64,000 nt of DNA from Agromyces flavus (GTDB lineage Bacteria > Actinomycetota > Actinomycetes > Actinomycetales > Microbacteriaceae), in the NCBI RefSeq assembly GCF_900104685.1, contig NZ_LT629755.1:1922001-1986000 (forward strand), given 5' to 3'. The notes under the pieces were generated by a model. The model had not been told where the DNA came from, did no database searches, and was given only the letters and a program-made list of their open reading frames with translations. Each line of letters begins with the position of its first letter. The stretch's first letter is position 1. The position numbers and the translations under genes are program-made. This document shows positions 9,096 to 20,535 of the stretch, piece by piece.

Positions 9096-10214
9096 CTACA
9101 GCACGTCGCTGGATCCGCCGAGACGCAGGGCGTCGACGACGGCCTTCACGCGCTGCGCGTGCTCGCTCGTGGTGACGAGCAACGCGTCCGGCGTGTCCAC
9201 GACGACGATATCGCGGACCCCGATGAGCGTGATGACGCGATCGGCACGGCTGACCACGATGCCGCTCGCGGCGTCGGCGAGGACGCGCGCATTCTCGCCG
9301 AGGATCGCCAGCTCGCCCGAACGGCCGGCCGTGTTCAGCTTCGCCAGCGATGCGAAGTCGCCCACGTCGTCCCACTGGAAGTGGCCGCGGATCACGGCGA
9401 GCCGGCCGCGCTCGGCGGCGGGCTCGGCGACCGAGTAGTCGATCGCGATCTTCTCGAGCCCCGGCCAGATGCGGTCGACCGCGGGCCCGCGGGTGGCCGG
9501 GTCGTCCCATTCCGCGGCGAGCTCGACGAGGCCGGCGTGGAGCTCGGGCTTGGTGCGCGCGAGCTCCTCGAGCAGGCGGTCGGCACGTGCGATGAACATG
9601 CCCGCGTTCCAGAGATGGCGGCCGCCCTCGAGGTAGGTGCGAGCCGTGTCGAGGTCGGGCTTCTCGACGAAGCTCGAGACCGCCGACGCATGCCTCGCCC
9701 CGGGGATCTCGAGCTCCTCGCCGCACTCGATGTAGCCGAAGCCCACCGCCGGCTCCGTCGGCGTGATGCCGATCGTCGCGATGTAGCCCGCGTCGGCCGC
9801 GGCGACCGCGGAGGTGACCGCCTCGCGGAACAGCGTGGTCCCGGAGATCACGTGGTCGGCCGCGAACGAGCCGATGATCACGCCCGGCTCGCGGCGCTCC
9901 AAGATCGCCGCCGCGAGGCCGATGGCCGCGGTCGAGTCGCGGGGCTCGCTCTCGAGGACGATGTTCTCGTCGGTCAGCTCGGGCAGCTGGGCCTCGACGG
10001 CGGCGCGGTGCGCGCGACCCGTGACGACCATGATGCGCTGCTCGCCCGACAGCGGCGCCAGGCGGTCCCACGTGTCCCGTAGCAGCGTCTGCCCCGAGCC
10101 GGTGAGGTCGTGCAGGAACTTGGGCGCGTCGGCGCGCGACAGCGGCCAGAGCCGGGAGCCGACGCCGCCGGCGGGGATCACGCTGTAGAAGCGTTCGAGG
10201 GGAGCCTGTCGCAT
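9096..10214 (-). CDS. manC: mannose-1-phosphate guanylyltransferase
   Basis: Makes GDP-mannose from mannose-1-phosphate and GTP for cell-envelope glycans. The 372-residue protein begins MRQAPLERFYSVIPAGGVGS. It has the nucleotidyltransferase signature GGVGSRLWPLSR followed by the catalytic Lys in APKFLHDL, and FVEKPD for sugar-phosphate binding. The length matches the short form without the C-terminal isomerase domain. A TATCCT -10 element at 10221-10226 (minus strand) lies 6 bases before the ATG, so the mRNA is probably leaderless. The gene is divergent from sdhC. Confidence 0.9.
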   Translation of the reverse strand: MRQAPLERFYSVIPAGGVGSRLWPLSRADAPKFLHDLTGSGQTLLRDTWDRLAPLSGEQRIMVVTGRAHRAAVEAQLPELTDENIVLESEPRDSTAAIGLAAAILERREPGVIIGSFAADHVISGTTLFREAVTSAVAAADAGYIATIGITPTEPAVGFGYIECGEELEIPGARHASAVSSFVEKPDLDTARTYLEGGRHLWNAGMFIARADRLLEELARTKPELHAGLVELAAEWDDPATRGPAVDRIWPGLEKIAIDYSVAEPAAERGRLAVIRGHFQWDDVGDFASLAKLNTAGRSGELAILGENARVLADAASGIVVSRADRVITLIGVRDIVVVDTPDALLVTTSEHAQRVKAVVDALRLGGSSDVL

Positions 10215-10280
10215 CCGATCAGGATAGTGGCGGGGCCCTGCATGGACGCGGCGGCGAACGAAGCACGCTCGCGGCGGGGA

Positions 10281-10286
10281 TAGACT
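10281..10286 (+). promoter_or_regulatory. putative -10 element of the sdhCDAB operon
   Basis: TAGACT fits the actinobacterial TANNNT -10 pattern. Transcription would begin near 10293 and leave about 60 bases of leader before the GGAGGG ribosome site and the ATG at 10353. Confidence 0.4.
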
Positions 10287-10352
10287 CGGTGCCGGGCCAT
10301 CGGTCCCGTCACGCCCACAGTCGGGCGACGCACACCGCCAGGAGGGTTGTCC

Positions 10353-10772
10353 ATGTCCGCAACGACGACACGGACCCCGACCGCACCCCAACCGGCACAG
10401 CAGAAGCCGGGCGGCACGCTCTACCGCGGCCGCGAGGGCATGTGGTCGTGGGTGCTGCACCGGATCACCGGGGTCGCGATCTTCTTCTTCCTCCTCGTGC
10501 ACATCCTCGACACCGCCCTCGTTCGCGTGAGCCCCGACGCCTACAACGCGGTCATCGGCACCTACCAGACGCCGATCATGGGCCTCGGCGAGGTGGCGCT
10601 CGTCGGCGCGATCGTCTTCCACGCGTTCAACGGACTGCGCATCATCCTCGTCGACTTCTGGTCGTGGGCCACCCGCAACCAGAAGGTCCTCTTCTACGTC
10701 GTCGTGGCGCTGTGGGTGCTCACCATGCTCGCGTTCACCCCGCGCCACCTGATCAACGTCTTCAGCCACTAG
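10353..10772 (+). CDS. sdhC: succinate dehydrogenase cytochrome b556 subunit
   Basis: Membrane anchor subunit of complex II that binds heme b and quinone with SdhD. The 139 residues contain three membrane helices (about 37-58, 73-95 and 107-127). The RITGVAIFFFLLVHILD region carries the SxRxTG-like and heme His positions of the SdhC family. I chose the ATG at 10353, 6 bases after GGAGGG, over an upstream TTG. It is the first gene of a four-gene operon. Confidence 0.92.
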   Translation: MSATTTRTPTAPQPAQQKPGGTLYRGREGMWSWVLHRITGVAIFFFLLVHILDTALVRVSPDAYNAVIGTYQTPIMGLGEVALVGAIVFHAFNGLRIILVDFWSWATRNQKVLFYVVVALWVLTMLAFTPRHLINVFSH

Positions 10773-10781
10773 GAGCGCGAG

Positions 10782-11225
10782 ATGACCGTCATCGAATCCC
10801 CGCGCACGCCGGCGCGGCGGGCGCCCCGCAGGGGCGTCAACCTCGAGAAGTGGGGCTGGATCTGGATGCGCGCCTCGGGCGTGCTCCTCGTCGTCCTCAT
10901 CTTCGGCCACCTCTACGTGAACCTCGTCGACGGCGAGGGCGTGAAGGCCATCGACTTCGGCTTCGTCGCCGGCAAGTGGGCCAGCCCGTTCTGGCAGGTC
11001 TGGGACCTCCTCATCCTCTGGCTCGCGCTGATCCACGGCGCGAACGGCATGCGCACGATCATCAACGACTACACGAGCCCCGGCGCGGTGCAGAAGGTGC
11101 TGAAGGGCGCGCTCCTGCTCGCGACCGTCGTCCTGCTCGTGCTCGGCACGCTCGTGATCTTCACGTTCGACCCGTGCCCCGCCGGATCGCCGGCCGAGCT
11201 CCTCCCCTCGTTCTGCACCGCATAG
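10782..11225 (+). CDS. sdhD: succinate dehydrogenase hydrophobic membrane anchor
   Basis: Second membrane anchor of succinate:quinone oxidoreductase, 147 residues with three helices. The first contains [19 protein letters not shown], with a His suited to heme binding. The second contains [17 protein letters not shown], with a conserved His and the Asp/Tyr quinone-site residues. It follows sdhC by 9 bases and precedes sdhA by 7. The N-terminus is basic and cytoplasmic. Confidence 0.9.
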   Translation: MTVIESPRTPARRAPRRGVNLEKWGWIWMRASGVLLVVLIFGHLYVNLVDGEGVKAIDFGFVAGKWASPFWQVWDLLILWLALIHGANGMRTIINDYTSPGAVQKVLKGALLLATVVLLVLGTLVIFTFDPCPAGSPAELLPSFCTA

Positions 11226-11232
11226 GAGACAC

Positions 11233-13038
11233 GTGACCACCGAGAACCACGTCGAGACGACGGTCGTCGACGGCGTCCACCTCCACCAGTACGACATCGT
11301 CATCGTCGGCGCCGGCGGTGCCGGCATGCGCGCGGCCATCGAGGCCGGGCCCGGCGCGAAGACGGCCGTCATCTCGAAGCTCTACCCGACCCGCTCCCAC
11401 ACGGGCGCGGCGCAGGGCGGCATGGCCGCAGCGCTCGCGAACGTCGAGGAGGACAGCTGGGAGTGGCACACGTTCGACACCGTCAAGGGTGGCGACTACC
11501 TCGTCGACCAGGACGCGGCCGAGATCCTGGCGAAGGAGGCCATCGACGCGGTCATCGACCTCGAGAACATGGGCCTGCCGTTCAACCGCACGCCCGAGGG
11601 CAAGATCGACCAGCGCCGCTTCGGCGGGCACACGCGCGACCACGGCAAGGCGCCCGTGCGTCGCGCATGCTACGCGGCCGACCGCACGGGTCACATGATC
11701 CTGCAGACCCTGTTCCAGAACTGCGTGAAGCTCGGCATCGAGTTCTACAACGAGTACTACGCGCTCGACCTGGTCATGACCGAGGTCGACGGCGTCCCCC
11801 AGCCGTCGGGCGTCGTGGCCTACGAGCTCGCGACGGGCGAGCTGCACGTCTTCCAGGCGAAGGCGATCATCTTCGCCACCGGCGGCTTCGGCAAGATCTA
11901 CAAGACCACCTCGAACGCGCACACCCTCACGGGCGACGGCGTCGGCATCATCTGGCGCAAGGGCCTGCCGCTCGAGGACATGGAGTTCTTCCAGTTCCAC
12001 CCGACCGGCCTCGCGGGCCTCGGCATCCTCCTCACCGAGGGTGCCCGCGGCGAGGGCGCGATCCTGCGGAACGCGTCGGGCGAGCGCTTCATGGAGCGCT
12101 ACGCGCCCACCATCAAGGACCTCGCGCCCCGCGACATCGTCGCGCGCTGCATGGTGCAGGAGGTCGCCGAGGGCCGCGGTGCCGGGCCGCACAAGGACTA
12201 CGTGCTGCTCGACTGCACGCACCTCGGCGCCGAGGTGCTCGAGACGAAGCTGCCCGACATCACCGAGTTCGCACGCACCTACCTCGGCGTCGACCCGGTG
12301 TACGAGCCCGTCCCCGTGATGCCCACCGCGCACTACGCGATGGGCGGCATCCCGACCAACGTGGCGGCCGAGGTGCTGCGCGACAACACGACGGTCGTGC
12401 CCGGCCTGTACGCGGCCGGCGAGTGCGCGTGCGTCTCGGTGCACGGCTCGAACCGCCTCGGGACCAACTCGCTGCTCGACATCAACGTCTTCGGCAAGCG
12501 CGCCGGTCGCAATGCCGTCGAGTACGTCAAGACGGTCGACTTCACGCCCCTCCCCGACGACCCGGCGGCCGGCGTGCGCACGCTCCTCGACGCGCTGCGC
12601 GACTCCGACGGCACCGAGCGCATCGCCGCGATCCGCAAGGAGCTGCAGGACGAGATGGACAAGGGCGCCCAGGTGTTCCGCACCAGCGAGTCGCTGGCCC
12701 ACGTGGCATCCGTCATCTCGAACCTGCGCGAGCGCTACAAGCACGTCGCGGTCCAGGACAAGGGCAAGCGGTTCAACACCGACCTGCTCGAGGCGGTCGA
12801 GCTGGGCTTCCTGCTCGACCTGGCCGAGGTCGTGGTGACGTCCGCCGCGAACCGCGAGGAGAGCCGCGGCGGCCACATGCGCGACGACTTCCCGAACCGC
12901 GACGACGCGAAGTACATGCAGCACACGATGGCGTACCTCTCGGGCGACCCGCAGTCCTCGCACGCGGCCGACCACATCCGGCTCGACTGGAAGCCCGTGA
13001 CGATCACCCGATACCAGCCGATGGAGAGGAAGTACTGA
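11233..13038 (+). CDS. sdhA: succinate dehydrogenase flavoprotein subunit
   Basis: Catalytic subunit oxidising succinate to fumarate, peripheral on the inner membrane face. The 601 residues show the dinucleotide fold [15 protein letters not shown], the covalent-FAD histidine in SHTGAAQGG, the substrate region [20 protein letters not shown], and [13 protein letters not shown] near the FAD. The GTG start has a GGAGAC site upstream. The C-terminal [10 protein letters not shown] block matches the family end. Length and motifs are normal. Confidence 0.96.
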   Translation: MTTENHVETTVVDGVHLHQYDIVIVGAGGAGMRAAIEAGPGAKTAVISKLYPTRSHTGAAQGGMAAALANVEEDSWEWHTFDTVKGGDYLVDQDAAEILAKEAIDAVIDLENMGLPFNRTPEGKIDQRRFGGHTRDHGKAPVRRACYAADRTGHMILQTLFQNCVKLGIEFYNEYYALDLVMTEVDGVPQPSGVVAYELATGELHVFQAKAIIFATGGFGKIYKTTSNAHTLTGDGVGIIWRKGLPLEDMEFFQFHPTGLAGLGILLTEGARGEGAILRNASGERFMERYAPTIKDLAPRDIVARCMVQEVAEGRGAGPHKDYVLLDCTHLGAEVLETKLPDITEFARTYLGVDPVYEPVPVMPTAHYAMGGIPTNVAAEVLRDNTTVVPGLYAAGECACVSVHGSNRLGTNSLLDINVFGKRAGRNAVEYVKTVDFTPLPDDPAAGVRTLLDALRDSDGTERIAAIRKELQDEMDKGAQVFRTSESLAHVASVISNLRERYKHVAVQDKGKRFNTDLLEAVELGFLLDLAEVVVTSAANREESRGGHMRDDFPNRDDAKYMQHTMAYLSGDPQSSHAADHIRLDWKPVTITRYQPMERKY

Positions 13039-13039
13039 C

Positions 13040-13807
13040 GTGACGACCGCCACGCTCGAGACCGCGTCGACCGGCGCCGCGGATGCCGCGACCCAGGCCT
13101 TCACCGTCACGTTCCTGATCCGCCGCTTCGACCCCGACGTCGACACCGAGCCGCGCTGGCAGGACTTCGACGTCGAGATGTACGCGACCGATCGCGTGCT
13201 CGACGCGCTGCACAAGATCAAGTGGGAACAGGACGGCTCGCTGACGTTCCGCCGCTCGTGCGCGCACGGCATCTGCGGGTCCGACGCCATGCGCATCAAC
13301 GGCCGCAACCGACTGGCGTGCAAGACGCTCATCAAGGACCTCGACATCTCCAAGCCGATCTACGTCGAGGCGATCAAGGGCCTGCCGCTCGAGAAGGACC
13401 TCGTGGTCGACATGGAGCCGTTCTTCGCGAGCTACCGCGAGGTGCAGCCGTTCCTTCAGGCGAACACGACGCCCGAGCCCGGCAAGGAGCGCATCCAGGA
13501 CGTCGCGTCGCGCGCCCGCTTCGACGACACCACCAAGTGCATCCTGTGCGCCGCGTGCACCTCGTCGTGCCCCGTGTTCTGGACCGACGGCCAGTACTTC
13601 GGCCCGGCCGCGATCGTGAACGCCCACCGGTTCATCTTCGACTCGCGCGACGACGAGGCGAAGGTGCGCCTCGACATCCTCAACGACAAGGAGGGCGTCT
13701 GGCGCTGCCGCACGACCTTCAACTGCACCGACGCGTGCCCGCGCGGCATCGAGGTCACCAAGGCCATCGCCGAGGTCAAGCAGGCCATCCTGCGCGGCTC
13801 CCCCTGA
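13040..13807 (+). CDS. sdhB: succinate dehydrogenase iron-sulfur subunit
   Basis: Transfers electrons from FAD to the membrane anchor. The 255 residues hold the [2Fe-2S] cysteines in CAHGICGSDAMRINGRNRLAC. The ferredoxin-like second half has CILCAACTSSCP and CRTTFNCTDACPRG for the [4Fe-4S] and [3Fe-4S] clusters. The GTG start lies one base after the sdhA stop. The first 25 residues, before the conserved VTFLIRRFDP, are an Ala/Thr-rich extension. Confidence 0.95.
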   Translation: MTTATLETASTGAADAATQAFTVTFLIRRFDPDVDTEPRWQDFDVEMYATDRVLDALHKIKWEQDGSLTFRRSCAHGICGSDAMRINGRNRLACKTLIKDLDISKPIYVEAIKGLPLEKDLVVDMEPFFASYREVQPFLQANTTPEPGKERIQDVASRARFDDTTKCILCAACTSSCPVFWTDGQYFGPAAIVNAHRFIFDSRDDEAKVRLDILNDKEGVWRCRTTFNCTDACPRGIEVTKAIAEVKQAILRGSP

Positions 13808-13825
13808 GCCCGGTCCACGCTCCCG

Positions 13826-13858
13826 CGGAGGGGTCGGCGCGTCGCGCCGGCCCCTCCG
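13826..13858 (+). terminator. terminator of the sdhCDAB operon
   Basis: A 15-bp GC stem with one G-U pair and a three-base loop starts 18 bases after the sdhB stop (CGGAGGGGTCGGCGC pairing with its downstream complement). No T tract follows. Confidence 0.75.
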
Positions 13859-13935
13859 TCGTTCCCGGGGTGCCATGCGAGCGCCGGGCCCTTGGCCCCG
13901 CCGGTGCCGTGGCATCCGCTCGCTAGGGTGAGCGT

Positions 13936-15300
13936 GTGAGCGAACGCGATCGGGGGCGCGGGGACGGGACGCCCGACGATGCCTCGGGCGTGCCCGCCGA
14001 CGGGGCCTCGCCCGCGACATCCGCTCCGGAATCGAACGGCCGTGCCCGGTCACCCGCCGCCGAGGTCGCCGAGAGCGTGCGCGAGCGTTTCGACGAGCCG
14101 ATCGCGAAGGTGACCGAGCTCACCTACCGCACCATGGAGTTCTTCCCGATCCGCGTCTGGCGGCACTTCCTCTCGCGCAACGGCTTCCTCCTGACCGCGG
14201 GGATGAGCTACCAGTCGCTGTTCGCGGTCTTCGCCGCCGTGTACGTGGCCTTCGCGGTGGCAGGGATCTGGCTGACTTCCAACGAGGAGACGCTCAACGC
14301 GCTCATCTCGCTCATCAACACGTACGCACCCGGGCTCGTCGGGCCGCAGGGCATCATCTCCACCGAGGACCTCCAAGAGGTCGCGACGACGAGCACGAGC
14401 CTGTTCGGCCTGACGGGCGCAGTGGCCCTCGCGGGCCTGATCTGGACCGCGACCGACTGGATCACCTACACCCGCCTCGCGGTGCGGAGCACGTTCGGAC
14501 TGCCGCGCGACGACCGCTCCTACGTGATGCTGAAGACGCGGGACTTCCTCGCCGCGCTGGCCTTCGGCATCACGCTGCTCGTCGCGGCGGTGCTCTCGAT
14601 CGTGGCGACCACGCTGTTCGAGAGCCTGCTCAGGTGGTTCGGGGTCTCGGGCGACTCCGGGTCGGCGATCGCGTCCGACACGATCCGCGCCGGTTCGCTC
14701 GCCGTCGTCTTCGTCATCGACACGCTCGCGCTCGCGGTGCTCTTCCGGTTCCTCTCGGGCGCCGCCGTCCCGTGGCGCCGCATGTGGGTGGGGTCGCTGC
14801 TCGGCTCGGCTGCGCTCTCCGTTCTCCAGCTGCTCGGCGGCACGCTCGTCGGGCTCGCGACGCAGAACCCGCTGCTCGCGACGTTCACGGTGTTCATCGG
14901 CCTCCTGCTGTGGTTCCGGATCGCGAGCATCATCATCCTGGTCGCGGCGGCGTGGGTCGCGGTCGAGACGGCGGATGCCGCGGAGTCGCTGCAGCTCGTG
15001 ACCGATGCCCAGCGCACGGCGCAGGCGTCGCTCGCGCGCCGCCGTGCCGACACGTCCGAGCGGCGCAGCGAGGTGCGCGCCGCGGCGGACGCCCTCGAGA
15101 GCAGTCCCTGGTACCAGCGCTACCAAGCCCAGCGGCGCGTCTCGCGCGCGAAGTCCGCCCTCGCGGACGCCGAGCTGGCCGAGGCCGACGCCGAGCGCGA
15201 CCTCGAGCGCGCGAACGCCGCCGCCGGGCCGCGGGGGCCGCGTCCGACCGACCCGCGACGCGCGTCACGACGGAAGGACGGCGGCGATCCGGGCACGTGA
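13936..15300 (+). CDS. YihY/BrkB-family membrane protein
   Basis: Polytopic membrane protein of the UPF0761 (YihY/virulence factor BrkB) family, whose transport role is unproven. In 454 residues there is a polar N-terminus of about 80, the conserved RVWRHFLSRNGFLLTAGMSY entry, and then about six membrane helices, including GSLLGSAALSVLQLLGGTLV. The charged C-terminal tail of about 110 residues is rich in Ala, Arg and Glu and likely coiled coil. A TAGGGT -10 at 13924-13929 lies 6 bases before the GTG, which suggests a leaderless message. Confidence 0.85.
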   Translation: MSERDRGRGDGTPDDASGVPADGASPATSAPESNGRARSPAAEVAESVRERFDEPIAKVTELTYRTMEFFPIRVWRHFLSRNGFLLTAGMSYQSLFAVFAAVYVAFAVAGIWLTSNEETLNALISLINTYAPGLVGPQGIISTEDLQEVATTSTSLFGLTGAVALAGLIWTATDWITYTRLAVRSTFGLPRDDRSYVMLKTRDFLAALAFGITLLVAAVLSIVATTLFESLLRWFGVSGDSGSAIASDTIRAGSLAVVFVIDTLALAVLFRFLSGAAVPWRRMWVGSLLGSAALSVLQLLGGTLVGLATQNPLLATFTVFIGLLLWFRIASIIILVAAAWVAVETADAAESLQLVTDAQRTAQASLARRRADTSERRSEVRAAADALESSPWYQRYQAQRRVSRAKSALADAELAEADAERDLERANAAAGPRGPRPTDPRRASRRKDGGDPGT

Positions 15301-15344
15301 GCGGGCGGCCGGCGGCGTCGGTGGCCTCGCCTAGGATCGAAGGC

Positions 15345-16181
15345 ATGCCCTCCGCGTCCCCGCTCCGTATCGCCAGCGCCAACGTGAACGGGATCCGGGC
15401 GGCGTTCCGCCGCGGCATGGGCGAATGGCTCGCCGCGCGCGACATCGACATCCTCGCGATGCAAGAGGTCCGAGCGTCCACCGACGACGTCGCCGAGCTC
15501 CTCGGCGACGAGTGGAGCCTCGTGCACGACCCGGCGTCGGCGAAGGGCCGCGCGGGCGTGGCGATCGCGAGCCGTGCCGATGCGAGCATCCACCGCGTCG
15601 AGCTCGGCGTCGGCGACCACGACACCGCCGGGCGGTGGCTCGAGGCCGATTACGAGGTCGACGGCCGCATCGTCACCGTGGTGAGCTGCTACGTCCCATC
15701 CGGTGTCGCCGATTCGCCCAAGCAGGTCGAGAAGTACCGCTTCCTCGATGCGATGAGCGAGCGGATGGCGCAGCTCGCCGACCACGAGCTCGCCGTCGTC
15801 GTCGGCGACCTCAACGTGGGCCATCGCACGCTCGACATCAAGAACTGGAAGGGCAACCTCAAGCACGCCGGGTTCCTGCCCGAGGAGCGCGCCTACTTCG
15901 ACCGCTTCCTGGGCGCCGAAGGCGACGACGGCTACAACGCCGGCGCCGGCTTCGGCTGGGTCGACGTCGGTCGACGCGTCGCCGGCGAGGTCCCCGGGCC
16001 GTACACCTGGTGGTCGTGGCGCGGCAAGGCGTTCGACAACGACAGCGGATGGCGCATCGACTACCAGCTCGCGACCCCGAAGCTGGCCGAGGCGGTGGCC
16101 GCGTACTCGGTCGACCGCGCCGACGCCTACGACGAGCGATGGTCCGACCACGCCCCCGTCGTCGTCGACTACGCCATCTGA
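15345..16181 (+). CDS. xthA: exodeoxyribonuclease III
   Basis: AP endonuclease and 3'-5' exonuclease of base-excision repair. The 278 residues have the EEP-fold motifs: IASANVNGIRAA, the metal-binding Glu in MQEVR, the GDLNVGH block (Asp/Asn), and the C-terminal SDHAPVVVDY catalytic His/Asp pair. The ATG at 15345 lies 7 bases after a TAGGAT -10 (15332-15337), so it is probably leaderless. This start matches the family N-terminus; the longer upstream frame overlaps the brkB gene and is spurious. Confidence 0.94.
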   Translation: MPSASPLRIASANVNGIRAAFRRGMGEWLAARDIDILAMQEVRASTDDVAELLGDEWSLVHDPASAKGRAGVAIASRADASIHRVELGVGDHDTAGRWLEADYEVDGRIVTVVSCYVPSGVADSPKQVEKYRFLDAMSERMAQLADHELAVVVGDLNVGHRTLDIKNWKGNLKHAGFLPEERAYFDRFLGAEGDDGYNAGAGFGWVDVGRRVAGEVPGPYTWWSWRGKAFDNDSGWRIDYQLATPKLAEAVAAYSVDRADAYDERWSDHAPVVVDYAI

Positions 16182-17997
<1,816 letters not shown>

Positions 17998-18010
<13 letters not shown>

Positions 18011-18040
18011 CGCCCGCCAGGGGCGTGCCACCCGACCACC
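17998..18040. terminator. bidirectional terminator between HAD gene and glpK
   Basis: An 11-bp stem (GGTGGTCGGGT with ACCCGACCACC) encloses a further GCGCCC/GGGCGT pairing. It includes the HAD stop codon and lies 22 bases after the glpK stop on the other strand, so it can serve both convergent genes. Confidence 0.7.
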
Positions 18041-18061
18041 GGAGGGACGACGGCGCTCGGA

Positions 18062-19576
18062 TCAGCGCACGTCGTCGTCGACCCAGTCGAGGGTCTTCGT
18101 GACGGCCTTCCGCCAGTTGCGCAGCAGCCGGCCCTGCTCGGCCTCGTCCATCGAGGGCTCCCAACGACGATCCTCCTGCCAGTTCTTGGCAAGGTCGTCG
18201 AGGTCGGCCCAGAAGCCGACCGCGAGGCCGGCCGCGTAGGCGGCGCCCAGCGCGGTCGTCTCGGCGACGACCGGTCGCACGACCGGCACGCCGAGGATGT
18301 CGGCCTGGAACTGCAGCAGCGTGTCGTTGGACGTCGCCCCGCCGTCGACGCGAAGTTCCGTGAGGTCGATCCCCGCATCGGCGTTCACGGCGTCCACGAC
18401 GTCGCGCGTCTGGAACGCGATCGCCTCGAGTGCCGCCCGCGCGATGTGCCCCTTCTGCACGTAGCGGGTCAGGCCCACGAGCGCGCCCCGCGCGTCCGGA
18501 CGCCAGTACGGGGCGAAGAGCCCCGAGAAGGCCGGCACGAAGTACGCGCCGCCGTTGTCCTCCACCGACTTCGCGAGCTCCTCGACCTCGGCGGCCGACG
18601 AGATGAGCCCGAGGTTGTCGCGCAGCCACTGCACGAGCGAGCCCGTCACCGCGATCGATCCCTCGAGCGCGTAGTGCACGGGCTGGTCGCCGAGCTTGTA
18701 GCCCACCGTGGTGAGCAGCCCGTTCTTCGAGTGGACGATCTCCTCGCCCGTGTTGAAGATGAGGAAGTTGCCCGTGCCGTACGTGTTCTTCGCCTCGCCC
18801 ACGTCGAACGCGGCCTGGCCGAAGGTCGCCGCCTGCTGGTCGCCGAGGATGCCGGCGATCGGCGTCTCGCGCAGCAGCGAGTGCTCGTTCGCGACGCCGT
18901 ACACCTCCGACGACGACCTGATCTCCGGGAGCATCGAGCGCGGGACGCCGAACGCGGCGAGGATCTCGTCGTCCCACTGGAGGGTCTCGAGGTCCATGAA
19001 CATCGTGCGGCTGGCGTTCGTGACATCCGTCGCGTGCACGCCGCCCTCGACGCCGCCCGTGAGGTTCCACAGCACCCAGGTGTCGGTCGTTCCGAAGAGC
19101 AGGTCGCCCGCCTCGGCCCTCTCGCGCGCCCCGGGCACGTTCTCGAGGATCCACACGATCTTGGTGCCCGAGAAGTAGGTGGCCAGCGGCAGGCCCACCG
19201 TGTCCTTGAACCGCTCGACGCCGCCGTCGGCGGCGAGGCGATCGACGATGGGCTGCGTGCGCGTGTCCTGCCAGACGATCGCGTTGTAGACGGGCTCGCC
19301 GGTCGTGCGATCCCAGACCACCGCCGTCTCGCGCTGGTTGGTGATGCCGACCGCGGCGATGTCGTGGCGGGTCAGATTCGCCTTGCCGAGGGCCTGGCCG
19401 ATGACCTCGCCCGTGTTGCGCCAGATCTCGGCGGGGTCGTGCTCGACCCAACCGGCCTTCGGGAAGATCTGCTCGTGCTCGAGTTGCCCGGTCGAGACGA
19501 TCGATCCGGCCCTGTCGAAGATGATCGCACGCGACGAGGTGGTGCCCTGGTCGATCGCGAGGACGTAGTCAGCCAT
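18062..19576 (-). CDS. glpK: glycerol kinase
   Basis: Phosphorylates glycerol to sn-glycerol-3-phosphate. The 504 residues start [18 protein letters not shown], the FGGY-family phosphate motif. [18 protein letters not shown] and [15 protein letters not shown] are diagnostic for GlpK rather than other FGGY kinases. The C-terminal [20 protein letters not shown] completes the ATP site. It lies 65 bases after glpF on the same strand, so glpF-glpK is a likely operon below glpD. Confidence 0.96.
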   Translation of the reverse strand: MADYVLAIDQGTTSSRAIIFDRAGSIVSTGQLEHEQIFPKAGWVEHDPAEIWRNTGEVIGQALGKANLTRHDIAAVGITNQRETAVVWDRTTGEPVYNAIVWQDTRTQPIVDRLAADGGVERFKDTVGLPLATYFSGTKIVWILENVPGARERAEAGDLLFGTTDTWVLWNLTGGVEGGVHATDVTNASRTMFMDLETLQWDDEILAAFGVPRSMLPEIRSSSEVYGVANEHSLLRETPIAGILGDQQAATFGQAAFDVGEAKNTYGTGNFLIFNTGEEIVHSKNGLLTTVGYKLGDQPVHYALEGSIAVTGSLVQWLRDNLGLISSAAEVEELAKSVEDNGGAYFVPAFSGLFAPYWRPDARGALVGLTRYVQKGHIARAALEAIAFQTRDVVDAVNADAGIDLTELRVDGGATSNDTLLQFQADILGVPVVRPVVAETTALGAAYAAGLAVGFWADLDDLAKNWQEDRRWEPSMDEAEQGRLLRNWRKAVTKTLDWVDDDVR

Positions 19577-19641
19577 CTGAGAACTCCGTTGCTGTCAGTG
19601 AATGGGTGATGCGGGTGGGTGGGGTGGGCGGATGCCGCGGC

Positions 19642-20415
19642 TCAGCCGAGGAGCGGCAGGAGCGGGATCGCGACCCAGCCGGCGAGCAGGCCGCCGACGA
19701 TCGGGCCGACGACCGGAACCCAGGAGTAGGACCAGTCGCTGCCGCCCTTGCCGGCGATGGGGAGGATGGCGTGCGCGATGCGCGGGCCGAGGTCGCGGGC
19801 CGGATTGATCGCGTACCCGGTCGGACCGCCGAGTGAGGCGCCGATGCCGACCACGAGGAGTGCGACGGGCAGCGCGCCGAGCGCCGCCAGGCCCGAGGCG
19901 TCGCCCTGGCGGCCGAAGCCGATGACGACGAAGACGAGCACGAACGTGCCGATGATCTCGGTGACGAGGTTCCATCCGTACGAGCGGATGGCGGGGCCGG
20001 TCGAGAAGACGCCGAGCTTGTTCGCGGGCTCGGGCTCGGCGTCGAAGTGCTGCTTGTAGGCGAGCCAGGCCACGACGGCGCCGAGGAACGCACCGAGCAG
20101 CTGGGCGCCGATGTAGGTGAGCACCGAGAGCACGTCGACCGGCACGCCCGTTCCGAAGGCGGGGTTGCCGAACTCGGTCGCGCCGTTCGCGACGAGCCCG
20201 AGGGTCACGGCCGGGTTCAGGTGCGCGCCCGAGGCGTAGGCGACGATGACGCCGGCGAAGACGGCGAGGCCCCAGCCGAAGTTCACCATCAGGAACCCGC
20301 CGTTGAGTCCCTTGTTCTTGGCGAGCGCGACGTTGGCGACGACGCCGCAGCCGAGCAGCACGAGCATGGCCGTGCCGACGAGTTCCGACAGGAACACGAC
20401 ACCGAGAGTGTCCAC
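19642..20415 (-). CDS. glpF: glycerol facilitator (aquaglyceroporin)
   Basis: MIP-family channel for glycerol entry. The 257 residues have six hydrophobic helices and both half-helix signatures, SGAHLNPAVTLG and GYAINPARDLGPR. The Asp after the second NPAR is the mark of glycerol-conducting members. An extra loop of about 20 charged residues (FDAEPEPANK) lies between helices 3 and 4. The GTG start has a GAAGG site upstream. It is encoded just upstream of glpK. Confidence 0.92.
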   Translation of the reverse strand: MDTLGVVFLSELVGTAMLVLLGCGVVANVALAKNKGLNGGFLMVNFGWGLAVFAGVIVAYASGAHLNPAVTLGLVANGATEFGNPAFGTGVPVDVLSVLTYIGAQLLGAFLGAVVAWLAYKQHFDAEPEPANKLGVFSTGPAIRSYGWNLVTEIIGTFVLVFVVIGFGRQGDASGLAALGALPVALLVVGIGASLGGPTGYAINPARDLGPRIAHAILPIAGKGGSDWSYSWVPVVGPIVGGLLAGWVAIPLLPLLG

Positions 20416-20535
20416 GTTGACCTTCTTTCGTTGTGATCGGGATGCCGCATCCGCGCGGCCCCGATGAAACGTACCGGCGCGTTCCCCCCGGAAACCGGCG
20501 TCCCGGGTGCACGTCTGTGCAGATTCGCTCCCCGG

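Noticed and set aside
10215..11372. Upstream extension of the manC reading frame through the sdhCD region
   Set aside because: The extension is antisense to well-defined sdhC/sdhD and has no domain content; the manC signature begins just after ATG 10214.
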